A DNA stretch of 64,000 nt from Silvania confinis (GCF_025564085.1 NZ_JAMGZJ010000077.1:124001-188000); one strand, 5' to 3'; positions 34,220 to 43,878 are shown, numbered from the stretch's first letter. The notes: generated from the sequence alone by a model not told the origin. Made by a program: numbers and translations.

Positions 34220-34956
34220 TGCGTATCCCTGGCATTAATTTGCGCACGCATCTGGCCCGGCTGACCGACACCTGACGGCAGTGGCCAGCTGCGCGCACTG
34301 CCCGGCAGCACATACCCCAGCAGGCCATCCGCCAGGGTACGCGTCTGACCGCCCTGCTGTAAGGTGACCTGGCTGAGCCGGACATGTACATCGCCCTGAT
34401 TACGGACCTGCAGCGCAGGTTGCCCGTTCTCACGCACCACCCGCCAGCTCAGTTCACGCGGCTCGACCAATGCGTGATGCGCCCCCTCTTTGATGGTTTC
34501 AATCCCCTGTCCGTAAACAAACAGCGGAATGGAGTAGCGCATCTGCAGCTTTAACCCCATCTGCGGGGTCTCTTTATCCTGAGGCTGAGGGATTTCATCC
34601 ACAATGATGCGATAGGCTTGCTCGACCCCCACCGGAACATCCCCCTGCTTGATCAGGCGGATCAACTGCTTGCTGCCCTTGCCGATAGTGACGATCGGCG
34701 GGCTGGCGACCACCTCCTGCTGCGCGGTATAGCGCTCAAGACCATTTTCCTGCTTCCAGCGCACAATGCGCACCTGCATGGTGGTGGCGTTGTTGCCCTG
34801 ATTCTGCACCCACAGTTCAGTGGCTTTGGTATCGGCTGCCAGCCAGGGATCAATCGGCCACAGCAGAATGGTTGCCGCGCCCTGCGCCTGGCCCACCGTA
34901 CCGCCCAGCGCCAGCATCAGGCCCAACAGGCAACGCCGCGAGAATACCTTCATCAT
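34195..34956 (-). CDS. Periplasmic pilus chaperone, archaic (CsuC-like)
   Basis: The 253-aa protein has a signal peptide (about 1-26) and the two immunoglobulin-like domains of chaperones. The N-terminal segment (ILLWPIDPWLAADTKATELWVQNQG) is characteristic of chaperones serving SCPU pilins. RWKQENGLERYTAQQEVVASPP leads into the G1 donor strand. It binds subunits in the periplasm, stops misfolding and delivers them to the usher. It precedes the usher with a 25-nt overlap. Confidence 0.88.
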   Translation of the reverse strand: MMKVFSRRCLLGLMLALGGTVGQAQGAATILLWPIDPWLAADTKATELWVQNQGNNATTMQVRIVRWKQENGLERYTAQQEVVASPPIVTIGKGSKQLIRLIKQGDVPVGVEQAYRIIVDEIPQPQDKETPQMGLKLQMRYSIPLFVYGQGIETIKEGAHHALVEPRELSWRVVRENGQPALQVRNQGDVHVRLSQVTLQQGGQTRTLADGLLGYVLPGSARSWPLPSGVGQPGQMRAQINARDTQWQSAPAN

Positions 34957-34969
34957 CCTTCTCCCTTTT

Positions 34970-35515
34970 TCACCACGTTAAGGTCACGGTGAGTTGATCT
35001 GCGTAATTTCCGGCCGGGCTAAACCCGGTCAGAAGCGCCACGCCAAATAGCGGCAGCGCAATGTTATTGCTGTTGGTGTAGGTCACGGACACCGACTGGT
35101 TGACGCCGATTTCACTGTTGGCCGCCAGTGAACTGCTGCTGTAAAGGCGGTAAGGCACCTGACTGGTGCCCCCTGCCCGCTGCATGTTGCGCACCGAGCT
35201 GTAGTGCTGACCGCCGTCGATGCTCATGCTCAGCGCCACCCCTGGCGTACAGGCGATCGACAGCGATCCGTTCGGCACAAAGCTGGTATTCACCGATCCA
35301 CGTTCCACCCCGGTATGGGTGCCAAAATTAAGCGTACCCAGCAGCCCGCCGCTGCCCGCCACCACCGAACAACCGGGGGTGATGGTGGCATTGACCTGAA
35401 AAGACTGGGTCGTTACTGCCCGAACGTTGCCCGTCGCCAGCAGCAGACTCAGGATAAAAAAAGCGCGCAGCTTGCCCTCTCCCTGGCGTTGGAGCGATGG
35501 CGAATGGCCGATCAT
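34970..35515 (-). CDS. SCPU-domain pilin subunit
   Basis: A secreted single-domain SCPU protein, about 181 aa, with a hydrophobic signal segment (AFFILSLLLATG) and one pilin domain (about 36-181) with a disulfide pair (GCSV and ACTPG). The true start is uncertain: the first residues (MIGHSPSLQRQGEG) do not look like a signal peptide n-region, and no strong ribosome binding site precedes 35515. A later, non-ATG start may be used. It sits between the major pilin-like gene and the chaperone. Confidence 0.78.
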   Translation of the reverse strand: MIGHSPSLQRQGEGKLRAFFILSLLLATGNVRAVTTQSFQVNATITPGCSVVAGSGGLLGTLNFGTHTGVERGSVNTSFVPNGSLSIACTPGVALSMSIDGGQHYSSVRNMQRAGGTSQVPYRLYSSSSLAANSEIGVNQSVSVTYTNSNNIALPLFGVALLTGFSPAGNYADQLTVTLTW

Positions 35516-35527
35516 CGGGAGCTGGCG

Positions 35528-36100
35528 CTAATAGGTGACGCTGACGTTAATGGTGTCGGTGTAAGTGCCTGGCACCACGGTGACGCTGTTGCCGCCGCCG
35601 GTTATCCGTCCGTACAGCGTATAGCTGTTTACCCCGCCTGCGGTGGAGGCCACCGGCAGCGGTGCGTTGTTGGCGATGATATTGCTAAATCCACCATCGC
35701 TGTACAGGCTGTAGGCCACGCCCTGACTGGCGTCGGCATTGTTCACCAGATAGCGGTTAGGCGTTCCCGGCGTCCCGACCACCGTGCCAGGCGCGGTGGA
35801 GTTGGTGTTGCCGGTGATCGCCACCGTATAGCTATCGGTGGTGCACTGAATGGTAAAGGTGTTGCCACCGCTGGCACCGGATAACTGCGTGGTCAGCGTC
35901 GAGAACGTAGCGGGATGCGTGCCAAAATCGAGGGTACCGAAGTTGATCCCATTCTGGGTCGGCGAGCCGTTAATCAGGCAGCCGTTGGTCAACGTCAGGG
36001 TTGCGCCAATGGTGCCACTACTGGTCACCGCCTGCGCCGGGCCGGATGCAACAATCGCGAGCATCCCGCCGGTAAATAGCATCAGATGTGTTTTATTCAT
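35528..36100 (-). CDS. SCPU-domain pilin, probable major subunit
   Basis: The first gene of the pilus operon encodes a 190-aa secreted protein: signal peptide 1-24 (cleaved after AQA) and one SCPU domain with a Cys pair (NGCLING and IQCTTDS), ending in the SVTY strand. Position first and behind a strong GGAGG site suggests the main structural subunit (CsuA/B-like). Upstream lies a 425-nt AT-rich region shared with a divergent transporter. Confidence 0.82.
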   Translation of the reverse strand: MNKTHLMLFTGGMLAIVASGPAQAVTSSGTIGATLTLTNGCLINGSPTQNGINFGTLDFGTHPATFSTLTTQLSGASGGNTFTIQCTTDSYTVAITGNTNSTAPGTVVGTPGTPNRYLVNNADASQGVAYSLYSDGGFSNIIANNAPLPVASTAGGVNSYTLYGRITGGGNSVTVVPGTYTDTINVSVTY

Positions 36101-36528
36101 TTTCCACCCTCCAGAAAATGTCGTATCGGGTTACCGCCGTTTTCTGATAACGCTCAATCTGTTAGCACCCATTACGTTTCTGTCGGGTGATTAATCTGAA
36201 ATTTAGTTTATGGATCACGACTCAACCACTTTTCGCGCGGTGCCTCATACCTTTGCCGTATTGACGTAAATTTACGAACTAAAACAATTAGATAAGAAAT
36301 GTCTTACGTGGATTCACAAGCAAGATTGGAAAATATATTGGTTAAAACGTGATTTACTTCACAATATATCCACGCGAATTTAGCAACAAAATTAATAATT
36401 ATTAAAAAAATATTGAAATAGCAATCGATTTACTTCAGTTTAGGTAATGGATTCATTGATGCGCTGAATAATAAAACCAATACAAATCAGCCAATTGAAT
36501 AATTCATACCTTCAACGAGGATTTTTTG
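36101..36528. promoter_or_regulatory. AT-rich divergent control region, pilus operon and DAACS transporter
   Basis: No gene is seen in these 428 bases. Runs of A and T (for example 36385-36420) contrast with the GC-rich surroundings, as is common for horizontally acquired, H-NS-bound promoters. I did not identify a specific operator. Confidence 0.5.
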
Positions 36529-37788
36529 GTGGCAAGTGCAAACAAACTCACGATCTTTATCGTGATTTTTATGCTGGCGGGCATTCTGTCCGGCGCAGTT
36601 ATTCATCAGTATGCGTCAGCCGACGCGATAGCAACCTGGTCAGACAACATCACGATATTTACCGACATGTTCCTGCGGCTCATCAAGATGGTGATCGCGC
36701 CGTTGGTCTTTAGCACTCTGACGGTCGGGATCATGCGCCTTGGCGAAACCGCCACCATTGGCCGCGTGGGCGGCAAAGCGATGGTCTGGTTTATCAGCTC
36801 ATCGGTGCTCTCTATTCTGGTTGGCCTGTTTATCGTCAGCCTGCTGCACCCGGGTAGCGGCCTGAATCTGGCGGTGCCGACCGGCGCTGTCGAGACTGGG
36901 CTGGCCACCGGCGGCATGACCCTGAAGGGTTTTCTGTCCCACACCATTCCGACCAGCATTGCCGGGGCGATGGCCAATAACGAGATCCTGCAGATTGTCG
37001 TGTTCTCGATGTTCTTTGGCATTGCCGGCGCGTCGCTGGGTGAGAAATTTAACGCCCCGCTGGTGGCGGCACTGGACGTGGTGTCCCATATCATGCTGAA
37101 GGTCACGGGCTATGTGATGTACGTTGCGCCGCTGGCGATCTTCGCGGCCATCTCCTCGGTGATCGCCACCCAGGGGCTGGGCATTTTGCTGAACTACGCC
37201 TCGTTTATCGGCGGTTACTATCTGGCGATCGTCCTCACCTGTCTGGTGCTGTTGGCGGTGGGTTACATGGTGCTAAAAAAAGAGGTCTTCCGGCTGGTCA
37301 GCATGCTGAAAGATCCGGTGCTGGTGGCGTTCACCACCAGCAGCTCGGAAGCCGCCTACCCGAAAACGCTGGAGCAGCTCACCCGCTTTGGCTGTTCACG
37401 CAATATCGTCTCGTTCGTGCTGCCGATTGGGTATTCGTTTAACCTGGTGGGATCGATGGTCTATTGCTCGTTTGCGTCGATGTTTATTGCCCAGGCGTAC
37501 AATATTCAGCTGAGTTTTTCCGAGATTGTGGTGTTGATGTTAACCCTGATGCTGGCCTCGAAAGGCATCGCCGGGGTACCGCGCTCTGCGTTGGTGGTGC
37601 TGGCAGCGACCATTCCGAGCTTTAACATTCCGGTGGCGGGTATTTTGCTGCTGATGGGGATTGATCATTTCCTCGACATGGGGCGTTCGGCGATTAACGT
37701 GCTGGGGAATGGCGTGGCGACGGCGATGCTGGCGCAGAATGAGGGGTTACTGGAGGAGGAGGCTGGGCTGGCTCGCCAGGAAGCGTAA
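36529..37788 (+). CDS. Dicarboxylate/amino acid:cation symporter (DAACS family)
   Basis: The 419-aa transporter has the eight-helix plus two-hairpin layout of the GltP/DctA family. The substrate-site hairpin (AFTTSSSEAAYPKTLEQL near 268) shows the SSS motif with Glu-Ala-Ala in place of the more usual Ala-Ala-Thr. FVLPIGYSFNLVGSMVY follows. It probably takes up a C4-dicarboxylate or acidic/neutral amino acid with protons or sodium. The GTG at 36529 is preferred: AGGA lies 7 nt upstream of it but only 4 nt from the TTG at 36526. It is an orphan between the pilus operon and a repeat element. Confidence 0.85.
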   Translation: MASANKLTIFIVIFMLAGILSGAVIHQYASADAIATWSDNITIFTDMFLRLIKMVIAPLVFSTLTVGIMRLGETATIGRVGGKAMVWFISSSVLSILVGLFIVSLLHPGSGLNLAVPTGAVETGLATGGMTLKGFLSHTIPTSIAGAMANNEILQIVVFSMFFGIAGASLGEKFNAPLVAALDVVSHIMLKVTGYVMYVAPLAIFAAISSVIATQGLGILLNYASFIGGYYLAIVLTCLVLLAVGYMVLKKEVFRLVSMLKDPVLVAFTTSSSEAAYPKTLEQLTRFGCSRNIVSFVLPIGYSFNLVGSMVYCSFASMFIAQAYNIQLSFSEIVVLMLTLMLASKGIAGVPRSALVVLAATIPSFNIPVAGILLLMGIDHFLDMGRSAINVLGNGVATAMLAQNEGLLEEEAGLARQEA

Positions 37789-37813
37789 GCTCTTATGTAT
37801 ACGTAGTGGAAAG

Positions 37814-38371
37814 GTTCCGTTCACTTTACGTCCAACAGAATATGACGTTCCAGAATCGGTGAACGTGACAAGGGGGCCACCGCGGCCCCCTTGTCAATCC
37901 CGGCTCCCGGCCATGAAAATCGCCGCTTCGCGGTTCCTTCGGCTTATGTCCTTCGGCTATCGGGTCGGGCGTGATCCTACATCCATGTAGGTCACGCCCT
38001 CTCGGCGCATCCATGCGCCTCGCCCCGGCCTACGGTCAACGCCTCAGCGATTTTCTGCCGGACTTGCGCTCCCTCCACCTTCTTCATTTTCTTCATTGCC
38101 TGAATACGGCACGGTGTTGAGTCCCCGCTGAAATCGGCGAACCGGAGACCGAATGACAAGGGCTGGACGCCAGGGATGGCGGACAGAGGCGAAGCGAGAC
38201 AGGATGTCGAGTTGAGCCGACCGCAGGCAGTAGGTCGGGAGGTGAGCGTAGTGCGAAGCACCGATTTCATTGCGGGGCCGCGGGGATTGATAAGGGGGCC
38301 GCGGTGGCCCCCTTATCACGTTCACGTGCTGTGCAAGTTTCATGGACTCCCGTTCTTAAGGTGAACGGAAC
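37814..38371. repeat. 558-bp structured element with nested inverted repeats
   Basis: The ends are perfect 11-bp inverted copies (GTTCCGTTCAC at 37814-37824, complement at 38361-38371). Inside, two matching hairpins with 13-bp perfect stems, 37866-37896 (TGACAAGGGGGCC) and 38288-38318 (TGATAAGGGGGCC), are mirror images flanked by GTGAACG/CGTTCAC. Further hairpins lie at 37967-37999 (15-bp stem with one bulge) and 38004-38019. Short open frames on both strands show no recognisable domain. It looks like a non-coding, palindromic mobile or MITE-like repeat. Whether it recurs elsewhere in the genome cannot be seen from the window. Confidence 0.7.
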
Positions 38372-38418
38372 AGCCCACTAAAGCTCACAATTGGCGTTCA
38401 TTTCGCTTCTGCGGCCTG

Positions 38419-38460
38419 ATGCCCTCACCCCGACCCTCTCCCACGGGAGAGGGAGAAAAC
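38419..38460. repeat. CCCTC-rich hairpin repeat after cheW
   Basis: A perfect 9-bp stem CCCTCTCCC/GGGAGAGGG (38434-38453), preceded by GCCCTCACCCCGA, lies 8 nt beyond the cheW stop. Similar GC hairpins are scattered in many proteobacterial genomes. There is no T-run on the minus side; it could protect the 3' end of the mot-che message. Confidence 0.6.
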
Positions 38461-38461
38461 A

Positions 38462-38965
38462 TCACGCTACGTGATTCGCCGCCACATCCAGCAACGCCAT
38501 TTCATCGCTGTTCAGCAGTTTCTCAATGTTCACCAGAATCAACATCCGATCCCCAAGCGCACCCAGACCCGTCAGGTATTCGGTGGACAACGTCACGGCA
38601 AACTCCGGTGCCGGGCGGATCTGATCGGTGGTCAGGGACAGCACATCTGATACCCCGTCAACCACAATCCCCACCACGCGCTGGCCCAGATTGAGAACAA
38701 TCACCACGGTGTTCTCGTTGTACTCAACGTCGCCCTGATTGAACTTCACGCGCAGATCAACGATAGGCACGATCACGCCGCGCAGGTTGGTCACGCCTTT
38801 GATAAATTCAGGCGTGTTGGCGATACGGGTCACCTGATCATAGCCACGGATTTCCTGCACTTTCAGAATATCGATACCGTATTCTTCATCACCTAAAGTG
38901 AAAACCAGGAATTCCTGCCCTGATGGCTCGCCGGCCAGCTTCGTTACATTACTCATACCGGTCAT
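38462..38965 (-). CDS. cheW: Chemotaxis coupling protein CheW
   Basis: CheW links receptors to the CheA kinase in the polar arrays. The 167-aa SH3-like protein is almost identical to E. coli CheW, including [16 protein letters not shown] near residue 55. It is the last gene of motAB-cheAW, 21 nt past cheA. The tar operon, next in E. coli, is here about 7.5 kb away because of the inserted pilus region. Confidence 0.98.
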   Translation of the reverse strand: MTGMSNVTKLAGEPSGQEFLVFTLGDEEYGIDILKVQEIRGYDQVTRIANTPEFIKGVTNLRGVIVPIVDLRVKFNQGDVEYNENTVVIVLNLGQRVVGIVVDGVSDVLSLTTDQIRPAPEFAVTLSTEYLTGLGALGDRMLILVNIEKLLNSDEMALLDVAANHVA

Positions 38966-38986
38966 GTTTTTACCTTCTTAACTGAA

Positions 38987-41005
38987 TCAGGCGGCTGTGT
39001 GCGCCATACGTTGTTCACGATTTAATCCCTGAAGCGCCGACACGTCGACGATCAGCGCCACGCTGCCATCCCCGAGGATGGTGGCGGCAGAAATTCCCGG
39101 CACTTTGCGGTAGTTGCTCTCAAGGTTTTTCACCACCACCTGATGCTGACCAATCAGCTGATCGACCAGCAGCGCATAGCGGCGGCCTGCGCTTTGCAGG
39201 ATCACCACAATCCCCTGAGTGGCTTCGGTTTTGGCCCCGTCCACGTCGAACACTTTCCACAGCTCCAGCAGCGGCAGGTATTCGCCACGCACTTCCAGCA
39301 CGCGCTCACCGCCCGCCAGTGGATGCAGATCTTCATCACGCGGCTGCAGTGATTCCATCACCGCATTAAGCGGCAGGATAAACACTTCGTTCGCCACTTT
39401 TACCGACATGCCGTCGAGGATGGCCAGCGTCAGCGGCAGCAGGATGCGAATGGTCGTGCCGGTCCCCTGCTTCGACTTGATCTCAACGTGACCCCCCATC
39501 TCCTGGATGTTACGTTTCACCACGTCCATGCCTACGCCACGCCCGGAGACGTCAGTCACCTGCTCGGCGGTGGAGAAGCCCGGTGCGAAAATCAGCATCC
39601 CGACCTCTTCGTCGGTCATGTTTTCGTTGACCGCCATCCCCTGCGACAGGGCTTTTGCCAGGATGCGCTCGCGGTTCAGGCCTGCACCATCGTCGATCAC
39701 TTCGATACAGATATTGCCGCCCTGATGCTCGGCGGAGAGGATCAGGTTGCCGACCGGGGATTTCCCTGCCGCCACGCGGTTCTCAGGCAGTTCGATCCCG
39801 TGATCGAGACTGTTACGCACCAGGTGCGTTAACGGATCGATAATGCGCTCGATCAAGCTCTTATCCAGCTCGGTTGAGCTGCCCATCAGCGTCAGTTCAA
39901 TCTGCTTGTTGAGCTTGCTCGCCAGATCGCGCACCAGACGCGGGAAGCGGCTGAAGACGTATTCCATCGGCATCATACGAATCGACATCACCGATTCCTG
40001 CAGGTCACGGGCGTTGCGCTGCAGCTGGCTCATGCTGGTGATCAGTTCCCCGTGGTTCACCGGATCCAGCTCGTTAGAGCGCTGGGCCAGCATCGACTGG
40101 GTAATCACCAGTTCGCCTACCAGGTTGATCAGCTGATCGACTTTTTCTACCGCCACACGAATGGAGGTCGATTCGCTGGCGCGTGCGGCCGGTTTTTCAC
40201 GTTCGACACGGCCTGGCGCAGCGGTTTCTGCCGGAACCGCCTTCAGCGCAGGGGCAGCAGCGACAACCGCCGGGGCGGCTGGCGCTTCTGCTTCTACTGC
40301 GGCTTCGGCCACCGGTTCATCGATCACCGCTTCAAAATCAATCTGTTCTGGCTCGATCACGAAGCACAGCACCGCAATCACGTCGTCTTTGCCGATCCCA
40401 CCGCCGAGTGTGGCCGCAAGGGTGTCTTTGCCCTTCACCACGTTACTCAGGGTGGCCAGATTGCTCAGTTCCTCTTCCAGCAGGTTGACTTCGCTCTCTT
40501 TCAGGCCGGACAGCACAATTCGCAGACGGTCGTCTGCAACGGGCGCCGCGACGGGAGCGGCATCCACCACGCTCAGTTTTGCCGGGGCGACAGCGGGCGC
40601 AGCCGCTTCACCTTTGGCTTCAAGGGCTAACTGACGCAGCGCGTTGCAGATGTATTCAAAGCTGGCAGCATCCTGCTCCTGCGAGCTTTTATAGGCATTG
40701 AGCTGTTCCTGCATAATGTCTTTCGTTTCCAAAAACAGGTTAATAATGTCGGTATTGAGCTGCATCTCACCGCGTCTGGCTTCATCAAGCAGGTTTTCCA
40801 TCAGATGCGTGGTTTCCTGCAGGATGGTAAAGCCAAACGTGCCGGCGCCCCCTTTGATGGAGTGGGCTGCACGAAAAATGGCGTTGAGCTGCTCTGAATC
40901 CGGCGCTTCGGGCACCAGATCCAGCAGATGTTGCTCCATATCAGCCAACAACTCGTCGGCTTCATCAAAAAACGTCTGGTAAAAATCGGTAATATCCATG
41001 CTCAC
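38987..41005 (-). CDS. cheA: Chemotaxis histidine kinase CheA
   Basis: CheA autophosphorylates and passes phosphate to CheY and CheB. The GTG at 41005 (VSMDITDFY, behind GAGGTGAT) fits the E. coli start and gives 672 aa. P1 holds His48 (FRAAHSIKGG). P2 binds CheY. P3-P4 hold dimerisation and the kinase N, G1 and G2 boxes (HLVRNSLDHGIE, DDGAGLN, GRGVGMDVV), and P5 is CheW-like. The protein is about 18 residues longer than in E. coli, mainly from an Ala/Pro/Glu-rich P2-P3 linker (about 235-280). The internal Met98 used in E. coli to make CheA-short is conserved (KDIMQE). Confidence 0.97.
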   Translation of the reverse strand: MSMDITDFYQTFFDEADELLADMEQHLLDLVPEAPDSEQLNAIFRAAHSIKGGAGTFGFTILQETTHLMENLLDEARRGEMQLNTDIINLFLETKDIMQEQLNAYKSSQEQDAASFEYICNALRQLALEAKGEAAAPAVAPAKLSVVDAAPVAAPVADDRLRIVLSGLKESEVNLLEEELSNLATLSNVVKGKDTLAATLGGGIGKDDVIAVLCFVIEPEQIDFEAVIDEPVAEAAVEAEAPAAPAVVAAAPALKAVPAETAAPGRVEREKPAARASESTSIRVAVEKVDQLINLVGELVITQSMLAQRSNELDPVNHGELITSMSQLQRNARDLQESVMSIRMMPMEYVFSRFPRLVRDLASKLNKQIELTLMGSSTELDKSLIERIIDPLTHLVRNSLDHGIELPENRVAAGKSPVGNLILSAEHQGGNICIEVIDDGAGLNRERILAKALSQGMAVNENMTDEEVGMLIFAPGFSTAEQVTDVSGRGVGMDVVKRNIQEMGGHVEIKSKQGTGTTIRILLPLTLAILDGMSVKVANEVFILPLNAVMESLQPRDEDLHPLAGGERVLEVRGEYLPLLELWKVFDVDGAKTEATQGIVVILQSAGRRYALLVDQLIGQHQVVVKNLESNYRKVPGISAATILGDGSVALIVDVSALQGLNREQRMAHTAA

Positions 41006-41009
41006 GCTA

Positions 41010-41939
41010 TCACCTCGGATTGGCTGGTGGCGATGTTGTAACGGCAACCGAAGGCACGGCGCCTGGCTGTTTTAAATCATCCAGTGACTCATTTTGACTT
41101 TCGGCGTTTTCGTGCAGGATGGCCTGCTCCGCCTGTTTATTGAGCACTAAAATACTGATACGACGGTTGATGGCATCGTCCGGCCCGCGGTCGGACATGC
41201 GCATGGTGGCGGCCATGCCGATAACCCGCAGCACTTTGCCATCATCAAGGCCTCCGCCCACCAGCTCACGGCGGGAGGCGTTGGCGCGATCCGCAGAGAG
41301 TTCCCAGTTGCTGTAGCCTTTTTCGCCGCTGGCATAAGGGAAGTCATCGGTGTGACCGGAAAGACTGATTCGGTTAGGGATCCCATTCAACACCGGTGCA
41401 ATAGCACGCAGGATGTCGTGCATGTAGGGTTCCACATCGGCGCTGCCGGTTTTAAACATCGGGCGGTTCTGACTGTCGATAATCTGAATGCGCAGCCCCT
41501 CCTGCACCAGGTCGATCTTCAGGTGCGGACGCAGCGCGCGCAGCTTTGGATCGGCCTCAATCAGCTGATCCAGATCGCCGCGCAGTTTTTGCAGACGGCT
41601 CTGCTCCATACGTCTTTTGAGCTCATCAATGTTTGGCTCGCGCTTCACTTCGCCCTGCTTCTGCGTGTAATCATCGCCACCGCCGGGGATCAGGCTGTCG
41701 CTGTTAGCCATTCGCGGCCCGCTCGACACCGCCGTCGCCAGCGGGGTACGGAAATATTCGGCGATCTGAATCAGCTCTTTCGGGCTAGAGATTGAGATCA
41801 ACCACATCACCAGGAAGAAGGCCATCATGGCGGTCATAAAGTCGGCATAGGCAATTTTCCACGAGCCGCCATGATGGCCCCCATGGCCTTTGTGCTTACG
41901 CTTTTTGACTATGACGATAGGATGGGCCTGGTTTTTCAT
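41010..41939 (-). CDS. motB: Flagellar motor stator protein MotB
   Basis: MotB anchors the stator to peptidoglycan and carries the proton-binding Asp. One N-terminal helix (about 29-50) contains Asp33 ([17 protein letters not shown]), followed by the plug segment and an OmpA-like peptidoglycan-binding domain (about 150-270, with [10 protein letters not shown]). 309 aa. It overlaps motA by 4 nt and precedes cheA by 4 nt. Confidence 0.97.
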   Translation of the reverse strand: MKNQAHPIVIVKKRKHKGHGGHHGGSWKIAYADFMTAMMAFFLVMWLISISSPKELIQIAEYFRTPLATAVSSGPRMANSDSLIPGGGDDYTQKQGEVKREPNIDELKRRMEQSRLQKLRGDLDQLIEADPKLRALRPHLKIDLVQEGLRIQIIDSQNRPMFKTGSADVEPYMHDILRAIAPVLNGIPNRISLSGHTDDFPYASGEKGYSNWELSADRANASRRELVGGGLDDGKVLRVIGMAATMRMSDRGPDDAINRRISILVLNKQAEQAILHENAESQNESLDDLKQPGAVPSVAVTTSPPANPR

Positions 41940-42823
41940 GCGTCTTCAGTGCTCGTCTGCTGGTTTGGGTTCTTCACCGCGCGCACGTGCTCTTCGAGCT
42001 CGTTAAACGATGGACGCTCGCTGGAGTACAGGGTTTTACGCCCAAACTCGACCGCAATCGGCGGGGCATACCCGTTCAGGTTGGAAAGCAGGGTAATCTT
42101 GACGCACTGCATCATTTTGCTGGTTTCAGCGCTTTTCTGGCGCAGTACGGTCGCCAGCGGGGAGATAAAGCCATACGCCAGCAAGATGCCGAGGAAGGTC
42201 CCCACCATCGCGTGGGCAATCAGCGCGCCCAACTCTGCCGCCGGGCGATCCGCCGAGGCCAGGGCGTGAACCACCCCCATTACCGCCGCAACGATCCCGA
42301 AGGCAGGCAAGGAGTCCCCCACCATCGCCAGGCTGTTGGCCGGAACTTCGGTTTCGCTTTCGTGGGTTTCGATCTCTTCGTCCATCAGGGCTTCGATTTC
42401 GAAGGTGTTCATGTTGCCGCTGATGATCAGGCGCAGATAATCGACGATGAATTCCAGCATCGCCTTATCGGCGAGGATGCGCGGATAGCTGGCAAAAATC
42501 TCGCTCTCCTGTGGATTCTCGATATCACGCTCCAGCGAGAACATCCCCTGCTGGCGCGATTTGGCCATCAGGCGATACAGCAGCGCCAGCAGATCCATGT
42601 ACATGCTTTTGGTGTACTTCGAACGACGGAACAGTAACGGCAACGCCTTTAAAGTTGCCTTGATCGCCTTGCCGTTGTTACCAACGATAAAAGCACCCAC
42701 CCCTGCACCGCCGATGATGACCAACTCAGCGGGTTGATAGAGTGCCCCAAGGTGCCCGCCGGTCATCATATAACCGCCGAAAACTGTACCGATAACTACC
42801 AGGTAACCTAATAAGATAAGCAC
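41936..42823 (-). CDS. motA: Flagellar motor stator protein MotA
   Basis: MotA has four membrane helices and surrounds the MotB dimer to form the proton channel. Its cytoplasmic loop (about 60-165) meets FliG. 295 aa, E. coli length. The conserved proline region near 170-222 ([21 protein letters not shown]) is intact. It starts the motAB-cheAW operon, 110 nt past the flhDC terminator. A sigma-28 promoter is expected upstream, but I could not find a good match. Confidence 0.97.
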   Translation of the reverse strand: MLILLGYLVVIGTVFGGYMMTGGHLGALYQPAELVIIGGAGVGAFIVGNNGKAIKATLKALPLLFRRSKYTKSMYMDLLALLYRLMAKSRQQGMFSLERDIENPQESEIFASYPRILADKAMLEFIVDYLRLIISGNMNTFEIEALMDEEIETHESETEVPANSLAMVGDSLPAFGIVAAVMGVVHALASADRPAAELGALIAHAMVGTFLGILLAYGFISPLATVLRQKSAETSKMMQCVKITLLSNLNGYAPPIAVEFGRKTLYSSERPSFNELEEHVRAVKNPNQQTSTEDA

Positions 42824-42890
42824 GACATCATCCTTCCGCTAGTGACTTTAGCTGGATGCGCAGTTCGGGGTTTTACCCGCCCTTTGGGCA

Positions 42891-42923
42891 TAAAAAAAGC
42901 AGCGGTAATGGCTTACCGCTGCT
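42891..42923 (-). terminator. Terminator of flhDC
   Basis: A perfect 11-bp stem AGCAGCGGTAA/TTACCGCTGCT with a TGGC loop is followed by seven Ts on the minus strand. Confidence 0.9.
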
Positions 42924-42946
42924 GGAATCTTGCCCCTGGGATCGGG

Positions 42947-43525
42947 TTAAACAGCTTGTACGATCTGTTCATCCAGCAGTTGTGGATTACTATCGGCAGG
43001 ATCCCGGGAAAGTTTACGTCTTTTTACCGCGCGAGACGGCGGTTGGCACAAACTGCAGGCAAAGCTGCCAGCAGGCTGATGCGCATGGGTAATAAAGTTA
43101 CCGCTACAGCTGTTGCAGCGAGAAAGTTGGAGCAGTCCGCTCTCAACAAAACGCACCAGCGTCCATGCGCGAGTCAACGCCAGCAGCGGTCCTTCTTCAG
43201 GCTGCGGGCACTGCTCCAGGTACAGTTTGTAGGCTTTAATGACCGCATCGACGCCGCTGCATAAGCCGGTCTTGAGGAGATACTGCCAGGCATTGCAGAA
43301 CATAGAAGCATGAATATTTTGCTCCCATGTCATAAACCAGTCGGTGGAAAACGGCAGCATGCCTTTTGGCGGCGGGCTTCCGCGTAATTCTTTATACAAT
43401 TTGATAAGACGACCACGGCTCAGCTGCGTCTCGCTTTCCAGCATTTGCAAACGAGCACCCAGGGTAATCAATTCCATCGCTAGCTGAATGTCACGCGCTT
43501 CCTGAACAATGCTCTTCTCGCTCAT
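42947..43525 (-). CDS. flhC: Flagellar master regulator subunit FlhC
   Basis: FlhC forms the FlhD4C2 complex that activates all class 2 flagellar operons. It is 192 aa and keeps the zinc ligands Cys137, Cys140, Cys157 and Cys160 (CNSC...CSLC). It starts 2 nt past the flhD stop, so the subunits are co-translated, and ends at a strong terminator. Confidence 0.98.
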   Translation of the reverse strand: MSEKSIVQEARDIQLAMELITLGARLQMLESETQLSRGRLIKLYKELRGSPPPKGMLPFSTDWFMTWEQNIHASMFCNAWQYLLKTGLCSGVDAVIKAYKLYLEQCPQPEEGPLLALTRAWTLVRFVESGLLQLSRCNSCSGNFITHAHQPAGSFACSLCQPPSRAVKRRKLSRDPADSNPQLLDEQIVQAV

Positions 43526-43527
43526 GG

Positions 43528-43878
43528 TTATGCCCTTTTCTTACGGGCTGCGTCATCAGGCTGGCTGATTTCGTTGAGCAGACGGGTAGAAAGTAAAATG
43601 CCGGTGTGAACCTGCTGCAGATCATCCACACGGGAATCCTGCGTCAGCTGAGTGATGGTCTGGTGACTATCGAAACGGAACTGACAAACCAGTTGATTGG
43701 TTTCGGCCAGTTTCACCATTTGCGGCAGCGTTAACGCACCCAGCGTGGTAGCCATCTCTTCATGGATACCCAGACGGAACATCGCCGAAGCTTTGTCCTG
43801 GCTAATTAAGCGTTGCGCAAGCAGTAAATATGACAGGTTGATGTCATAAATGTGTTTTAGCAATTCGGATGTATGCAT
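43528..43878 (-). CDS. flhD: Flagellar master regulator subunit FlhD
   Basis: FlhD (116 aa) dimerises and pairs with FlhC to bind flagellar class 2 promoters. The start [15 protein letters not shown] at 43878 follows an AAGGAA site; the open frame extends upstream to 43986, but that part is the 5' untranslated leader. The leader (about 200 nt by analogy with E. coli, where CsrA and several sRNAs act) is preserved in length. A CRP site lies upstream. Confidence 0.98.
   Translation of the reverse strand: MHTSELLKHIYDINLSYLLLAQRLISQDKASAMFRLGIHEEMATTLGALTLPQMVKLAETNQLVCQFRFDSHQTITQLTQDSRVDDLQQVHTGILLSTRLLNEISQPDDAARKKRA

Noticed and set aside
37826-38364. Several short frames (62-99 codons) inside the 558-bp element
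   Set aside because: They occur on both strands with no shared domain or ribosome site, and hairpin arms explain much of their sequence.
42824-42946. Sigma-28 promoter for motA
   Set aside because: Expected from E. coli, but no sequence close to TAAAGTTT-N11-GCCGATAA was found.
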